Shown here piece after piece: positions 47,898 through 58,755 of a stretch of DNA of 64,000 nt. The translations under genes and the position numbers were made by a program. Source of the stretch: Spinellus fusiger (taxonomy: Eukaryota > Mucoromycota > Mucoromycetes > Mucorales > Phycomycetaceae); assembly GCA_025094145.1 (NCBI GenBank), contig JALLLS010000083.1, forward strand, positions 62,001-126,000, written 5' to 3'. The number at the start of each line of letters is the position of its first letter. The stretch's first letter is position 1. The notes below the pieces were generated by a model. It had not been told where the DNA came from. It was given only the letters and a program-made list of their open reading frames with translations, and ran no database searches.

Positions 47898-48758
47898 CTA
47901 TAAAGATCAAATACATGTAAGAACCCTAGGTTGATTCTATAAGCATAGTGTATCTTTTTTACTTTATTTGTATATTGTTGGCTGTATAACATCTTCAGTT
48001 CAGAAAAAATAGATAGAAATGCAGTGAAAAACGAAAGAGAAAATAAATAGCCTTTAATAGCATTGAGTGGTATTAGCTACTATTTATCATACATTAATAG
48101 GGTTGTGCCATATAAAATCCAGGCAATCTTGCTCAGTGTTAGCCTATATTCTGTACTGATAAAGAGAGCTTTCTAAATAAATGCAAGTGAATGGAGTCAT
48201 TTCTGTACATTAATCTAACGCAGTAGTGTTTTAGTGTGCTTATCTTGACATTTTGGTCATTGACTGGGCATGTATTTATAGTCCAACCTAACTGTCCTAC
48301 AGGAAGAAAGAAGTACTTAGCTCATAGGATTATATGACTGATTCATATCACCCATTCTTTACAGTAAGCTGCCGTTTCTTGGTCATATCACAATGTCTCT
48401 ACTTTCTGTTTGGTGTCTATCATTATTTAGACAGTTACAATGGCTTTTGTGCAAATAGCCATATCCACAACAGCTTGTATATCTATTCTGAAGATGGTTC
48501 ACTCAAGAGGCGATTGGGCATCCATCTGAAATACTGTGTTGACTTTACAACATCTATAAAGAAAAAAGTGCTTCATACAATAGAAATAAGTCTCTCTTTT
48601 CCCTTTTATCACCATGCTTCCAAACAAATATTAAACAAATTCAATGAGGGCGACTGTACATTATCTATCAGCCAATCAAATGGCCAGATTCACCCTTCTT
48701 AAAATAGAGATTCTATAAGGCTTAAATTGTTGTGTTGTGTTGATCAAAACTTAATGTA
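47898..48758. other. Intergenic, no supported gene
   Basis: One 122-codon frame (48334-48702, plus) is less AT-biased than its surroundings but matches nothing I recognise. Confidence 0.35.
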
Positions 48759-49195
48759 CAGTATTTCTCGAAATTATTCACGCACTTGACAAAAAAAAAT
48801 TCACGCACTTAAAGAAAAAATTCACGCACTTAAAGAAAAAATTCACGCACTTAAAGAAAAAATTCACGCACTTAAAGAAAAAATTCAAGCACAAAATGAA
48901 TAAAAATTCGTGTATTGATGTTTATTAAATCGGCTTTCTGTTTAAACAATCTTCGAATCTTGCAACCAAAGATCTGCAAAAACCTTGTAGGTCACTGGTA
49001 AGTACTTAGTTGTAAGATTTGAAGATTGTTTAAACAGAAAGCCGATTTAATAAACATCAATACACGAATTTTTATTCATTTTGTGCTTGAATTTTTTCTT
49101 TAAGTGCGTGAATTTTTTCTTTAAGTGCGTGAATTTTTTCTTTAAGTGCGTGAATTTTTTTTTGTCAAGTGCGTGAATAATTTCGAGAAATACTG
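48759..49195. mobile_element. Foldback MITE with iterated 21-bp units in its arms
   Basis: 437-bp element flanked by TA (48757-48758 and 49196-49197). The ends CAGTATTTCTCGAAATTATT are perfect inverted repeats. The left arm has five TTCACGCAC units (spaced 21 bases apart after the first) plus a TTCAAGCAC variant; the right arm has four. The inner arms, ending near CAATCTTCGAATCTT, also pair, leaving a loop of about 50 bases. No coding capacity. Confidence 0.95.
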
Positions 49196-49197
49196 TA

Positions 49198-50089
49198 TGT
49201 GCAGCAAATAGACCCCCGTCCTTCTATAAAAGAGAGAGAGAATATTAAATTCTTACATGTCTTGGAGATGAGAGAATGAACACAACAATACCAAAAAACT
49301 AATGTGTCTGCTTAAAATTAAGTGAATAAAGTGTTCCAGTAGAATATAATAGAAATGAGAAAATGTTAATGGGTGTACCACATTGAAACAGGTGTGCCGG
49401 CCTGCAACAAGACGATACCATATAAAACCGTTAATGTTAGAGCAATAATAAAAACACTGTACCTTTTTATGAATAAAAAGAAGTCTCTGATCATTAAGTA
49501 TTGTGGCTGATAGACTGGTACAAAAATACTTTTTAGTACCGTGCATACAAAATTGACATACAGTCTAAAGTGCTCTGCTTTTATGAGCATTGTGTACCAA
49601 ACGTGCATTTAGGCCCATTGGCCATTCCATGAAAAGCAGATGAATTGAGATTCATTTGTAGGACACTCTGTGTTCAGAGATGAAGAGTAGAAATCGAAAA
49701 AAGAGAGAAAATGAGGAAAACAGAAAATGGATCTCCAATGACATGATTGTCAGCAACTAAACACAAAAAAAAACTACCAATGTCCTTTTTTATTTTATTT
49801 TAGGAATAGCAAATCTATTGAGAGAAGAAAATTATTGAACAACACCAGGAAAAAGCTATAGTCGTGAATGTCAACCGCTTTAATATTTATGAAATCAAAC
49901 AAGCCTCTACTGCAATAAACGACTATTTTTCTCTGGACAGACAAACAGAAGGTTGGGGCCATTAGTCATTATTACTAAAGAGCTCTTAACACGCAGTAGA
50001 ATGGCAACTTCACATTGTAGATTACCATGAAAAGCCTACCTTAATTCGTAATTAGAGGTGATAGATGTACTGTCCAACAAAAATATCAA
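49198..50089. other. Intergenic, no supported gene
   Basis: Two overlapping minus-strand frames at 49253-49608 are Phe/Leu/Ile-rich and probably incidental. AT-rich. Confidence 0.35.
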
Positions 50090-50218
50090 TACCTTTTTTT
50101 TTTGTAAAGGAGCATTGCTCGTTTTTATTGCGAATTCATTATATAGGGAAACATCACAACTCTCGTTTTTGTGTTTTTCTATTTTCTAGTTGTTTTTTGG
50201 GTGTTTTGTGTTTTATGA

Positions 50219-53200
50219 TTAAATATAGTTATCCAAGTTCAACTCGGCCTGTAGCTTGGAGACCAAGCGATCTACTGTCGTCAAAACATGAACAGAGTTG
50301 AAAGGAGTGTCATCGAAAATAAAGGCCCAGTGGTATCTCCAGATAGCTTGCATAACACAGCTAAAGAGAGAGGCAGCAGGAAGATCGGGGTGGCAGGGGA
50401 GAGGAAAAAGGAAGGAGCGGAGTAAATGGTCAAGAGCAGGAATAGTAGGCATAGCATTAAGGTATTTAATGCAAAAGGCACGCCAAACCTCAAACTTGGA
50501 CGGGCATTCATAGAGAAAGTGGGCTTGTGTGTCCGTAGAAGATTTGCATAGAAGGCAGATGTCTGAAGTGAGTGTCAGTGGTAGGATAGGGTGGAGGAGT
50601 GAGCGACAAGAGATCTTATTATGTATGGCCCTATACCAAATGGTTCGAACTGAATGGTGGATAGGAAAAGACCAAAAGGCACGCCATTGTGTCGGTCGTA
50701 GGGGTGGGTTGAAGAGAGGAGGTGGGTGTATTTTAGGCAGGCATAGTATTCGATAGATACCAGGAGACAGTTTCATCCATAAGACTTTGGGAATCATAGA
50801 GTTAAGCATAGGAGTGGGATCCACTGAATCACCGAGTCTTGGAGGTAGATTGGGGGAGGTGTCTTGGAGGAAGTTTGTAGGCAGACATGCTCTAAGCATA
50901 AAGGACTACAATGAGTAGTCTGAACTATCCAGCAAGCGGAGGAACTTCTTAATGATGGTGGGGTGATGGGTCAACTCTGGCCGTAGTCTTCGTTGGAGGG
51001 AGTCTATACTGGGGTCAAATATAAATACATCGGACATACACAGTTGGCGCCAAGAACGAGGAAAGGATTGAGAGTGAGGTACAGGCAGACAGGCAGAAGA
51101 CAGTGGTAGAGCAAGACAAGTAGCAGTGTTCAGGGTGAGGTACTTGAAATCTTGAGGTAAGAGATCAAAGGCTGCAAAAATGTTATGAAAGACACTGTCC
51201 ATGTGTCTAAAGGCAGTAGGACGAAGGTCAGGGCACAAGAGAGGTAGGCGTGGATCTGATTCTGGTGTGGAAAGAAGTGCTGATAGCCACAGAGTGACCA
51301 GGCCATTAGACACCCTTTCAGAGGCACAGAGAGGTCCTAACCACCGAAGTTGAAGAGCACATTGCTGTAGTAAAGGGTCAAGCAATTCAAGACCACCTTG
51401 CTTCAAAAGAGCAAACATAAAACCCAGTTTCACTGGAGGAAACATACGGTGTTGCATAAACTGTCCTGTCTGAGATCGGATGCGAGAAAGGAAGTCTTTG
51501 GGCACTGATATAACTCTCAAGACATGCCAGAGTTTTGAAAGGATCAATGTGTTAATCACAGTGGTCTTACCCCAAACAGAGAGGGAGCGGGAGATATGGA
51601 ACTTGTATGCCGTCTTGATGCGGTTAAAAAGAGAAGCCAGAAAAGTATTGCGCTGTGCAGTGGAGGAGTACAAAGGAAAGCCCAAGTATATCAATGGGTG
51701 TGGCGACCGTCGATCATGCCAATCCGTGATCTGATACCATGCAAGTATTGGTGACCAGAATGACAATGGTGCTTCACTCAAAGAAAAGGCCTGGGTCTTG
51801 TGCATATGTCTTAAGGTGGGTTTGTAGGCAATTCATATGTGCTATGTTTGGCAAAAACACTACTAGATCATCAGCATAGGCTAACAACTTGATGGGTGGT
51901 GGCTGAGGCCTCAAAGTGGGACGAGAAGGGCGGATGCCAGAGAGTTGGGTGTCATGAAGCAGGCGACGAATTAGAGGCTCTAAAGTAAGATTGAACAGAA
52001 TAGGTGACAATGGATCCCCTTGACACAAGCCTCTTAGCTGTGGGAGAGGGCGAGATAAGTGTCCATTGACGTTGATCTGTATCTTTGTAAAGAAGAGTTG
52101 GCAGATACAAGTGACAATGGCAGGTGAAAAGTTGAACTTTTGGAGGACCCTCTGAAGGTACCCTGCATGTATACGATCATATGCTTTTTCTTGGTCGATT
52201 AGAAGCTCGATGGCTGTAGAACTAGTAGTGCGTGCATGTTCCATCAACATCTTAGTCATCGTGCCGTTATCAGCAATGAAACGACCCTTCACAAAATCAG
52301 TTTGATAGGGCGATATGAGTGGACCAGCAGCAGGGATGAGACGGGAGCTCAAGAGACGAGTAAACACCTTAGTATCTGTATTGATCAGTGCAATTGGACG
52401 CTAGTTCTTCAATGAGTACAAATCCCCTCTCTTTGGCAGCAGACTGACACATGTGGATTGCCAGGAAGCCGGAAAGATACCCTTGGTGAGAGCATGGTTT
52501 TACACTTGTTTGGTAAGGGAAGCAGAGAAAGGATGAGAGACAATGAGCTGTAGTATCTCATAGGTCAGTCCATCAGGTCCAGGACTACTCACACGTGGAG
52601 AGCGAGAGGTACCAGCCTTAATCTCTTCTAGAAGAAATAGAGTATCCAAAGCATCTCTGACAGAATCATTCAGAGCTAGGTCGGGTGGCAAGTTGTTAAG
52701 AAGGTCTTCTAGTGCTGCTGGATCCAATGGGTCTGGAGTATACAACTGCTCATAAAAGCAAGCTGCAGCTTCTTTCATCCCTTCAGGATCAATGTTCAGT
52801 GTGTTATTGGTGGGATGGCGAAGACTGACAATATTCTTGCGGGTATGGTGACTCTCCACTGTTCTCTTCAAGTATCCAGCAGAGGTCTCTCCATTCTCTC
52901 TCCAATGTTTACCTGCACGAAGGGTTTGTTGTTCAGTGTGTTCATATTGTATGGCATGAAGCTGCCTCTCAATCACTGGCAGTTGAAAATTCTGACCAGG
53001 ATTGGAAGCAAGCTTCTTTACTAACCGGTTTCTCTTACTCTGCAGCATTTGTTCCATCTTCTGCAGATTCATCTGTGGTCTTCTATTAAAGGATTTTATA
53101 AATCCACATACAGCAGTCTTCGAAAGATCCCATTGTATCTGTAGCGAGTCTCGCACTGAGAAGGCTTTAATAGTCATAGTGATGAAATCAGATAGTTCTT

Positions 53201-54002
53201 GGCAAAAATCATCTTTTAGCGCCAGTCGTGGGTTAGCACGCCATAATCCCTTGCCTGTAGTTATAGAAGAAGGAAAGAAGAAAAGAAGAAAAAGAAAAAA
53301 GAAGATGATCTGTCCATCTTCCATTGATGTAGGTCACTTCTGACTGAACATGGTAGGAGAAGATGTCTTTTGAGGAAAAAATATAGTCAATGGTGGAGGA
53401 TTGTACACCTCGTTGGAAGGTTGGTAGTGGTTTTCACCCTCAGGTATCACACTGTCAATGAGTTGGTCCTGAACATACTGCAGCCAAGGCATAGGTGCAA
53501 GACAAGGTCGATGAGCATATGCATAATGTGGATAGTTGAGATCTCCAAGCAAGATGAAGTTGGTGGGGTTAGAGGGCAAAAGATGAGGGTTGGCAAGGAG
53601 AGAAGAAAGGAATGAAGAGCAGGTAGGTGAAGTGGAAGGTGCATACAGCACACAGATGTGGATAGGAGGAAAGAGCATGTTGGCATGCACCACTGTAGCA
53701 GTAATGCATCGGCCACAGAGGCTAAAGAGAGGAACAATGAGTGTAATGTCGGAAGATAATGATACTAGGCCACAGTGAGGTGACCATAGTGAGGAGGAGG
53801 TGCGAAATTGTTGGTTAAAGGTGTTTTGCATAGTGTCTGTATTGGCATGGGTTTCCTGGAGTGCAAGAAGATCCAAGCCTTTACTGCATAGATATTGAAT
53901 AAATAGTGAGCGTGTGTTGGAGTGGCCAGTTTTCACTAGCTCTCTGCAATCCATAGAGGCTAATCTAATCATAAAGTGGTGAGAACTCCTCTTCATCTTC
54001 AC
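50219..54002 (-). pseudogene. LINE ORF2: endonuclease-reverse transcriptase, multiply broken
   Basis: Endonuclease (54002-53334): LLALQETHAN (catalytic Glu), ICVLYAPS, ILLGDLNYP. Connecting region (53324-52500): KGLWRANPRLA, FYEQLYTPDPLD, SSPGPDGLTYEIL. RT (about 52500-51774): stop in place of Trp before RPIALINTD, then ISPYQTDFVKGRFIADN, LIDQEKAYDRI (first Asp), LCQGDPLSPILFNL, LLAYADDLVVFL (YADD). Thumb (51805-50906): YLGFPLYSS, FHISRSLSVWGKTTVIN, KQGGLELLDP. The end (50899-50219) has a zinc motif CLLCKSSTDTQAHFLYEC. Breaks: TGA after the endonuclease, a frameshift and TAG before RT motif 1, a frameshift after YADD and a TAG before the last segment. An A/G-rich insertion lies at 53276-53310. 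Confidence 0.93.
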
Positions 54003-54606
54003 TTCTCATCTCAAGGTCAGAATCCTCTTCCTCTTCTTCATTATTGTTAGCATGAGGGTCCATATAGAACTCCTTTTGGTTAGAAGTATCCACATGCGTA
54101 TAACCTTCAAACACGGTTTGCCGGGCCAGCAGAGGTGAATCGAGGGTGCCAGGTACTGTATACTCAACATTGGGTGGGTTAGGAAGAGATATCCCTTCCA
54201 TGACGCCAACTGCTTTGAGGGAAGGTATCCCGGGAGTGGGATTGTCCAGTCTTGGTGGCAATACACTTGGACTCTTGGGAAAAGGAGCAGTTACCTTTGG
54301 ATTAGGAATTATGGGCCCAACCAAAAGATTTGTTGGGGGGAGAGGAGCCTTGGGGATGTCTGTGGTGGTGGAGACAGTTTTCCGTTGGCGTTTGCTAGGA
54401 TCTGCCTCTGAGGGAGGAATTCTGATACACTTGAACTGCAAATGCCCTACAGCGTGGCATAAGAAGCAAGAGCGTAATTCCTTGGGTTTACTGGGGCAGT
54501 TAGCCATATCATGACCCATTGCTTTATAATATTTACAGTGGACTCCCATACGTAGCCAAGTAGCCAGGAACTCATGTTTACTATCATAAGTCACTCGATG
54601 ACTCAA
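53965..54606 (-). pseudogene. LINE ORF1: gag-like CCHC protein, N-terminally truncated
   Basis: About 213 codons with two zinc knuckles. The first, CKYYKAMGHDMANCP, has Tyr where the second Cys should be; the second, CFLCHAVGHLQFKC, is a complete CX2CX4HX4C. A Pro-rich linker and an acidic tail (NNEEEEEDSDLE) follow. It overlaps the ORF2 frame by a few codons at its end. ORF1 proteins of this type bind element RNA. The upstream part of ORF1 is not in the window. Confidence 0.85.
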
Positions 54607-54639
54607 TGTTTTAAGAAGCTTCTATGAGTTTGGAGGGCG

Positions 54640-55340
54640 ACTGTGATTATTCAGACAAGTAGATAATAACGAGACTGAACAAAGATGCTATTTATTAAAG
54701 TGAAGGGTGGTTCCTTATTTATACTTTTTGTGGGTGCCTATCTTTCAGTGGTATTCTACCTTTTGGCAGTTAATGATTAGTCCATGGCCTAGCTTATTGA
54801 TAGATGCAACTGTATGGTTGGTGGAGATGATCTATCCTATGGTAGATTACATAGGTGGAGCTTTATGGTTGGTTCATTGAATAAGCACACCATTATAGAA
54901 CCTTCAGTTATGTGTCTTTACTTTAATCACCTTTGATGCGTCATTATTGTCTACTAAGGATTTATTGATGATAGTAGTTCTGATTAAGTGTCCAATGATA
55001 CACCAGGCTAAGAAGGTGATTTGTAGTTACAACCAATTAGTGAGATGATACAGAGATGTACTATGGTACTTGTGTGCACTCAAGCTTTCATAGAGTGTTC
55101 TGAAGGTCACAGCATACTACTCACGTTGACCAATTCATGGAGAATCGTTGGATTAAAGTCAAAACATGACATAGTCTCCATCAACAGATACTTTGACTCA
55201 TCAGACCAGATGACACCCCCTTACTCATCACTTGTCCAACTGACATGCTCCTTAGTCCAACGAGGCCGTTTTTCTTTGTGTTTTGGAGACAAGACTGGCT
55301 TGTGGTCTACAGTAAAAAAATTCAAACTCTAACTGCTTGT
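54640..55340. repeat. Diverged R1 module plus Tc1 transposase fragment
   Basis: 54640-55150 resembles R1 (AACGAGACTGAACAAAG, TGCCTATCTTTCAGTGG). 55160-55335, read on the minus strand, gives KHKEKRPRWTKEHVSWT and VIWSDESKYLL, the region around the first catalytic Asp of a Tc1 transposase. It directly abuts the 5' end of the LINE. Confidence 0.7.
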
Positions 55341-55429
55341 AGTAGCTGATAAGGGTGTCTCTATACACATCCATCTCATACTTCAACATTTCCAATTTCA
55401 TTTCAGTGGATTGTATAATTTTTTAAAAA

Positions 55430-56210
55430 AAAAAAGAGTATTCAAAAGAATGAATGTTGACATAAAAAAATTGTTCATCCTATAGTACGGAGTGTGAATA
55501 CAAGTCCAATATATTCGGAGAAAATATTATTTAACTTATAATATCCGGTGTTAATACCATATTTAAACACAGAAAATCTGTTATTTACTACTTGATAAAG
55601 AAAAAACATTTCTGTGTTTGAAAATAATTTTCATGATTTATCTCTTCTTACTTTACGGAATTTAAATACAGGTCGAATATATTCGGAGATGATATTATTC
55701 AATCAACATCATTCGGTGTTAATTATCTATTTGAACACAGAAAAAATATTTGTATATCACTTCAAAAATGATAAACAGTTTCTGTGTTTAAAACGGAATT
55801 TCAATCGGTGTTTTATCAGTTATCACCATTTTGCATTGGAATTTAGGTACATCTCTATTTAATTCGGAGACATTATTATTCAATTCACACTATACGGCTT
55901 CTGTAGATTATTAAAACACAGACAATGATTGCTTGTTTATTACTGCAAAAATGATGAACAATTTCTGGAATTCAAATACCATTTGAATCTGAGTTTATAT
56001 GATTTATATCCTCACACCATGGAATTGCTATACATTCGGAGATACTAATATTGAAACCTCAATACTCGGTGTTAATACTATATTTAAACACAGAAAATCT
56101 GTTTTTTTATTACTTGATAAAGAAATAACTTTTTCTGAATTTTAAATTGAACTTCAATCTGGTTACTTGATTTACATCTCCGGATTAAATTCATGTCCCG
56201 GACAATTTTT
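55430..56210 (+). repeat. Tandem satellite of ~170-180-bp units
   Basis: Four or more diverged units. The motif ATTCGGAG recurs at about 55513, 55681, 55862 and 56034 (spacings ~168, 181, 172). Each is followed by CTCGGTGTTAAT-type sequence, then TTTAAACACAGAAAATCTG, then TGATAAA...TTTCTG. Non-coding. Confidence 0.85.
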
Positions 56211-57373
56211 CATTCAATTCTTTGTCTTTGTCTTTGTCTTTGTCTTTGATTTTTTTATGTTTTTTTTGTTTATGCTTCTATTATTGCCTGTTGTTTCTGT
56301 TACGTCATGCCAACTCCACCCACTGTAAAAGCGGACATTAATAAAGAAAAATTAAACCTTAGAGGAGAAAACAGACACTGATGAGCAAACAGCTACTGAA
56401 CAAGAAACCAGTATCAAGTAAGCAGTTATTAATATGCAAGCAACCGCTACTGAGAGAATGAACACTACTGTGCCCATTGGCAGTTAATTTTTGTTGACAT
56501 TTCTTTCTCTCCCTTGACTATTATTTCTTTTTCTTTTGCAACCGTTTCTCTCCTTTTCAGAGAAAGAGACACTGTTGGCTAAATGTATTTATAGTTTATT
56601 TTCTGGTTCTACATGGACACCCTTCTTTCGCCAGACTCCCCATGGCAACACTGCTCAGTGTGACATGTGTCTGTTGCTAAAGATCTAATTTCATTAAATT
56701 CTTACAAAGAAAAAGAAGAAGAAACACTAGTGGTGAATCACTTGACCCATAAAAGTCCTACAAGCCTTGTAAAAGAAAAGAAAAAAAAATGTGTTGATAA
56801 AGTCATACGCAACACCATTCTGTATGAGCACAATGTCAATGGCCTCAGCCAAATAGAAATTGCCACTGTAGCTGGTAAAGTGACCCTCAATAAGCAACCA
56901 CTTTCTTCTTTCTTTCAGATGCAGATTTCCTTTCTTAGACTTATACTTTATCTTAATAGTGTTATAACTTTATGAATTTGTAATAGAGCCGAGACTATAG
57001 TGTCGATTGTCGACATCTTACATGCATTGACGGTGTTGGACGTGCATGAGATGTAAGTAGTTATAGTTAACAACACAAGGAGACAGTGTATAAAAACCAC
57101 ATAATCTAAACATCAATAAAACAATCAACCTTATTTTTGTTTGTTAATGTTAAGTATCGTTGGGACTTTTGAGACAAGCAAGGATTGCTTAAAAGAACAG
57201 TTGCCTAGTTACCCGTTGTGATCAAATTGTGTGTTATGTCCCTGTTCATGTACCCTCTTTGATTTCCCTAGACTAGCCTTTATGCCAAAACGCTATTTCG
57301 TCGTTCCTACTAGAGACCGAATATCAATACACTGTTCTCTTTAGTAGTCCTTTTGATAACCTCAGTGCTCTTT
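56211..57373. other. Intergenic with a possible transposase N-terminus
   Basis: A (CTTTGT)n tract lies at 56222-56248. The frame 56667-56975 opens at GTG, not ATG, and reads CVDKVIRNTILYEHNVNG, then LSQIEIATVAGKVTLNK, which resembles a helix-turn-helix of an IS630/Tc1-type transposase. No catalytic region follows. Low confidence. Confidence 0.3.
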
Positions 57374-57479
57374 ATTGCGAATTCATTAGATAAAAACATA
57401 AGACTCTCAATGCATAAAGATAGTAGTGTTGATAATAAATAGTAGTGGCTTTTATTAAAAGGTTGCTTAGTAACCACCA

Positions 57480-58420
57480 TTATTCTTTGGTATTAACAAT
57501 AGTCTGACATCTATGCCCTATGCTGACAATGAGGGTGTTTATTGCCTTTGCTATTTTTGTCCCATTCCAGCATCAGGGCAGTCCCTAACTATTGTTTGGT
57601 AGAATGTAGCTTTCTGTCCTTCTAATTGTATTTTTTAAGTGAGTCCATATATGCTCCATTGGATTGAAATCAATATTGCAACAGCCAGTAAAAAGCGACT
57701 ACTATACCATTCATTTACTACTCTCTAATTGAGTTACCTTGTTCTTATAATCTCTAGCATTGTTCATCTGTAGGCAGTAACTGACTCCAGGGTTTAGAAG
57801 AGAGAGAAATGCTCGAGTTCATGGAATTAGACATCTCCCAAGACATTGATGTACTTGTTGGAGTATTCTATCCTTCACTACGATCCATCTCTCAACACTC
57901 TCCCCCACTAAAGCAGCCCCATACTATCACACTACATCCTCCAAACTACCTTGTTTCTTGGACATTCTCGGGATTAAAGGCCATTGTTGTGTTCTGACTT
58001 TAATCCGATGATTCTCCATGGATTAGTCAACAATGAATAGTGTGCTGTGACATGTAGAATCATCCATGAAAGCCTGAGTGCACACAAGCACCATAGTACA
58101 TCTCTGTATCAAGCTCACTAATTGGTTGTAAACACAAATCACCTTCTTAGCCTAGTGTACCATTGGACACTTAATCAGAACTACTATCATCAATAAATTC
58201 TTAGTAGACAATAATGACCCATCAAAGGTGATTAAAGTAAAGGCAAATAACTTAAGGTTATATAATGTTGTACTTATCCATTGAATCAACCCTAGGGTAG
58301 AGGCCACTGAAAGATAGGTACACACAAAAAATATAAATCAGGAACTTTTCTTCACTCAATAAAAATCTTGCCTTTGTTCAGTCTCACTATTTTACCTGTC
58401 CAAACAATCTCACACAGACA
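57480..58420 (-). pseudogene. Right-arm copy of Tc1 remnant plus R1 module
   Basis: Inverted counterpart of 9146-10187: Tc1 3' debris (57480-58010) and R1 (58020-58420). Not coding. Confidence 0.75.
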
Positions 58421-58745
58421 GACGCAGACAGACACAAACAGACACAAACAGACACAAACAGACACAAACAGACACAGACAGACACAGACAGACGCAGACA
58501 GACACAGACAGACGCAGACAGACGCAGACAGACGCAGACAAACATAGGTAAACATAGTTAGACATATATATGTAGATAAGAGTAAGCATAGGTGGGCATA
58601 GGTGGGCATAGGTGGGCATAGGTAGATAAATGTAGATGAAGGTAGATGAAGGTAGATGAAGGTGAGCATAAGTAGATAAAGTAGACATAGTTAGACATAA
58701 GTAAATTTAAACAGACATATACGAACATAAACAGACACAGGCATC
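58421..58745 (-). repeat. Right-arm copy of the CDC16-flanking hexamer array
   Basis: Units CAGACA with variants CAGACG and CAAACA, then TAGGTGGGCA and TAGATGAAGG units. It differs from the left-arm array in unit order and number, including a block of CAAACAGACA absent from copy 1. Confidence 0.85.
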
Positions 58746-58755
58746 TGCAGACAGA

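Larger units (their letters stand above)
50090..54635 (-). mobile_element. Decayed non-LTR retrotransposon (LINE) with gag-like ORF1 and EN-RT ORF2
   Basis: Minus-strand element, 5' end near 54635 and 3' end near the T-run at 50092-50102 (a poly-A on the element strand). Domain order: CCHC ORF1, then APE-type endonuclease, reverse transcriptase with YADD, thumb region, and terminal CCHC-like zf-RVT. ORF1 lacks its N-terminus, so the copy is 5'-truncated or was cut by the repeat at 54640. At least five stops or frameshifts interrupt ORF2. Confidence 0.92.

Noticed and set aside
48334..48702. 122-codon ORF
   Set aside because: No family, no neighbouring exons, no supporting signals; kept only as a note.
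49253..49608. Two overlapping membrane-like ORFs
   Set aside because: Hydrophobicity follows from AT-rich codons; no conserved motif or intron structure.
50298..53778. Plus-strand ORFs opposite the LINE
   Set aside because: Antisense shadows of ORF2.
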